Assembly (NCBI GenBank): GCA_002344075.1
Contig: DDTM01000101.1
Span: 1-14,562 of the forward strand
Direction: 5' to 3'
From: Bacteroidetes bacterium UBA2364
Lineage (GTDB): Bacteria > Bacteroidota > Rhodothermia > Rhodothermales > UBA2364
DNA: 14,562 nt
Position numbers and translations under genes: made by a program. Below, one piece after another: positions 14,278 through 14,562 of the stretch; the stretch's first letter is position 1, and every line of letters begins with the position of its first letter. The notes under the pieces were generated by a model. It had not been told where the DNA came from and searched no databases. It saw only the letters and a program-made list of their open reading frames with translations.

Positions 14278-14562
14278 TCAGTATAAAGCCTGAATCTCAG
14301 GTATGGACAAACCTGTAACGTCTTGAATCACGTTTAGGTCTAATCCTTGCGCAAGCATTTTTTGTACCATAGCCCGCTGTGCAATTTTTAAGCCTTCTTC
14401 GCGTCCCTGTTCTCTGCCTTCTTCGCGTCCCTGTTCTCTGCCTTCTTTTTTTGCTTGCTCCAATGCGTATTCAAAGGTCGCTTTGTTGTCTCTGAAGACT
14501 TTCAGACTCCGTTCATACGCAAAAACGTCTGCCTCCGCCATTTTCGCTAACTCCGCTGTCTC
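14278..14562 (-). CDS. Rpn-family PD-(D/E)XK nuclease/transposase, C-terminal part (runs off window)
   Basis: The visible 94 residues are open to the right edge (ETAELAKMAEADVFAYERSL), so the start and nuclease domain lie beyond the window; the ATG at 14541 is internal. The tail is typical of Rpn/PD-(D/E)XK 'transposase' proteins: a FAYERSLKVFRDNKATFEYA helix, a Lys/Glu/Arg/Gly-rich helix, then IAQRAMVQKMLAQGLDLN and VTGLSIPEIQAL, a small helix-turn-helix-like end. Such proteins in E. coli promote recombination and cleave DNA. The charged helix contains a perfect 24-bp tandem duplication. It lies on the same strand as the rsr fragment and borders element copy 2, which suits a mobile-gene-rich region. 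Confidence 0.82.
   Translation of the reverse strand, partial: ETAELAKMAEADVFAYERSLKVFRDNKATFEYALEQAKKEGREQGREEGREQGREEGLKIAQRAMVQKMLAQGLDLNVIQDVTGLSIPEIQALY
14394..14441. repeat. Perfect 24-bp tandem duplication inside the Rpn gene
   Basis: The unit starting CTTCTTCGCGTCCCTG occurs twice back to back (14394-14417 and 14418-14441) with no mismatch. It encodes an eight-residue charged repeat (GREQGREE). Being a multiple of three it keeps frame and can expand or contract by slippage, as is common in the charged helix of this family. Confidence 0.9.

Noticed and set aside
14394..14441. A CRISPR-like repeat
   Set aside because: The units are adjacent with no spacers and lie in frame in a charged helix; no CRISPR array or cas gene was seen in the window.

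Overview
The window looks like chromosome of a Bacteroidota/Rhodothermota-type (FCB group) bacterium. The case is indirect: GC is moderate, most starts have A-rich leaders without a Shine-Dalgarno sequence, and the gene set is typical of that group (TyrA with an ACT domain, split E1-alpha/E1-beta plus E2 pyruvate dehydrogenase, separate SpmA/SpmB-like membrane proteins in a probable non-sporulator, PqqB-like hydrolase, FkbM methyltransferase). I cannot name a genus.

Layout. At 1-972, a REP-like palindromic repeat precedes a plus-strand FHA-domain gene with an FhaA-type N-terminus. At 1087-1275 lies a 189-bp non-autonomous transposable element with terminal inverted repeats and an 8/9 target-site duplication. 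From 1357 to 7431 all genes are on the minus strand, in reading order spmA-like, spmB-like, (terminator), FkbM methyltransferase, tyrA, SGNH/SASA esterase, YdeI/DUF1905 protein, PqqB-like metallo-hydrolase. At 7670-11146 a plus-strand operon encodes pyruvate dehydrogenase E1-alpha, E1-beta and E2; E3 is not in the window. A hairpin at 11204-11236 separates it from a convergent minus-strand PcfJ-domain gene (11247-12548).

From about 12,550 to the end the window is accessory and scarred. In minus-strand order there is the tail of an Rpn/PD-(D/E)XK transposase-type nuclease (running off the right edge), a second diverged copy of the same transposable element (13872-14140), two minus-strand terminators (13551-13576 and 13347-13372), the N-terminal quarter of a Ro60/Rsr TROVE-domain protein, the 5' part of an unknown small gene, and a 3' tRNA half beginning in the anticodon loop. 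That last feature is what a tyrosine-recombinase attachment site looks like. The most interesting candidate is the segment just upstream of the rsr fragment: a predicted transcript of roughly 95 nt whose two ends can pair with each other and which ends in a terminator. Its size and place resemble a bacterial Y RNA, but it could equally be an attenuator.

The conserved blocks (pyruvate to acetyl-CoA, tyrosine biosynthesis, small housekeeping enzymes) are ordinary. The novelty lies in the element family, the rsr/tRNA scar with its candidate RNA, and the PcfJ-type protein beside it.
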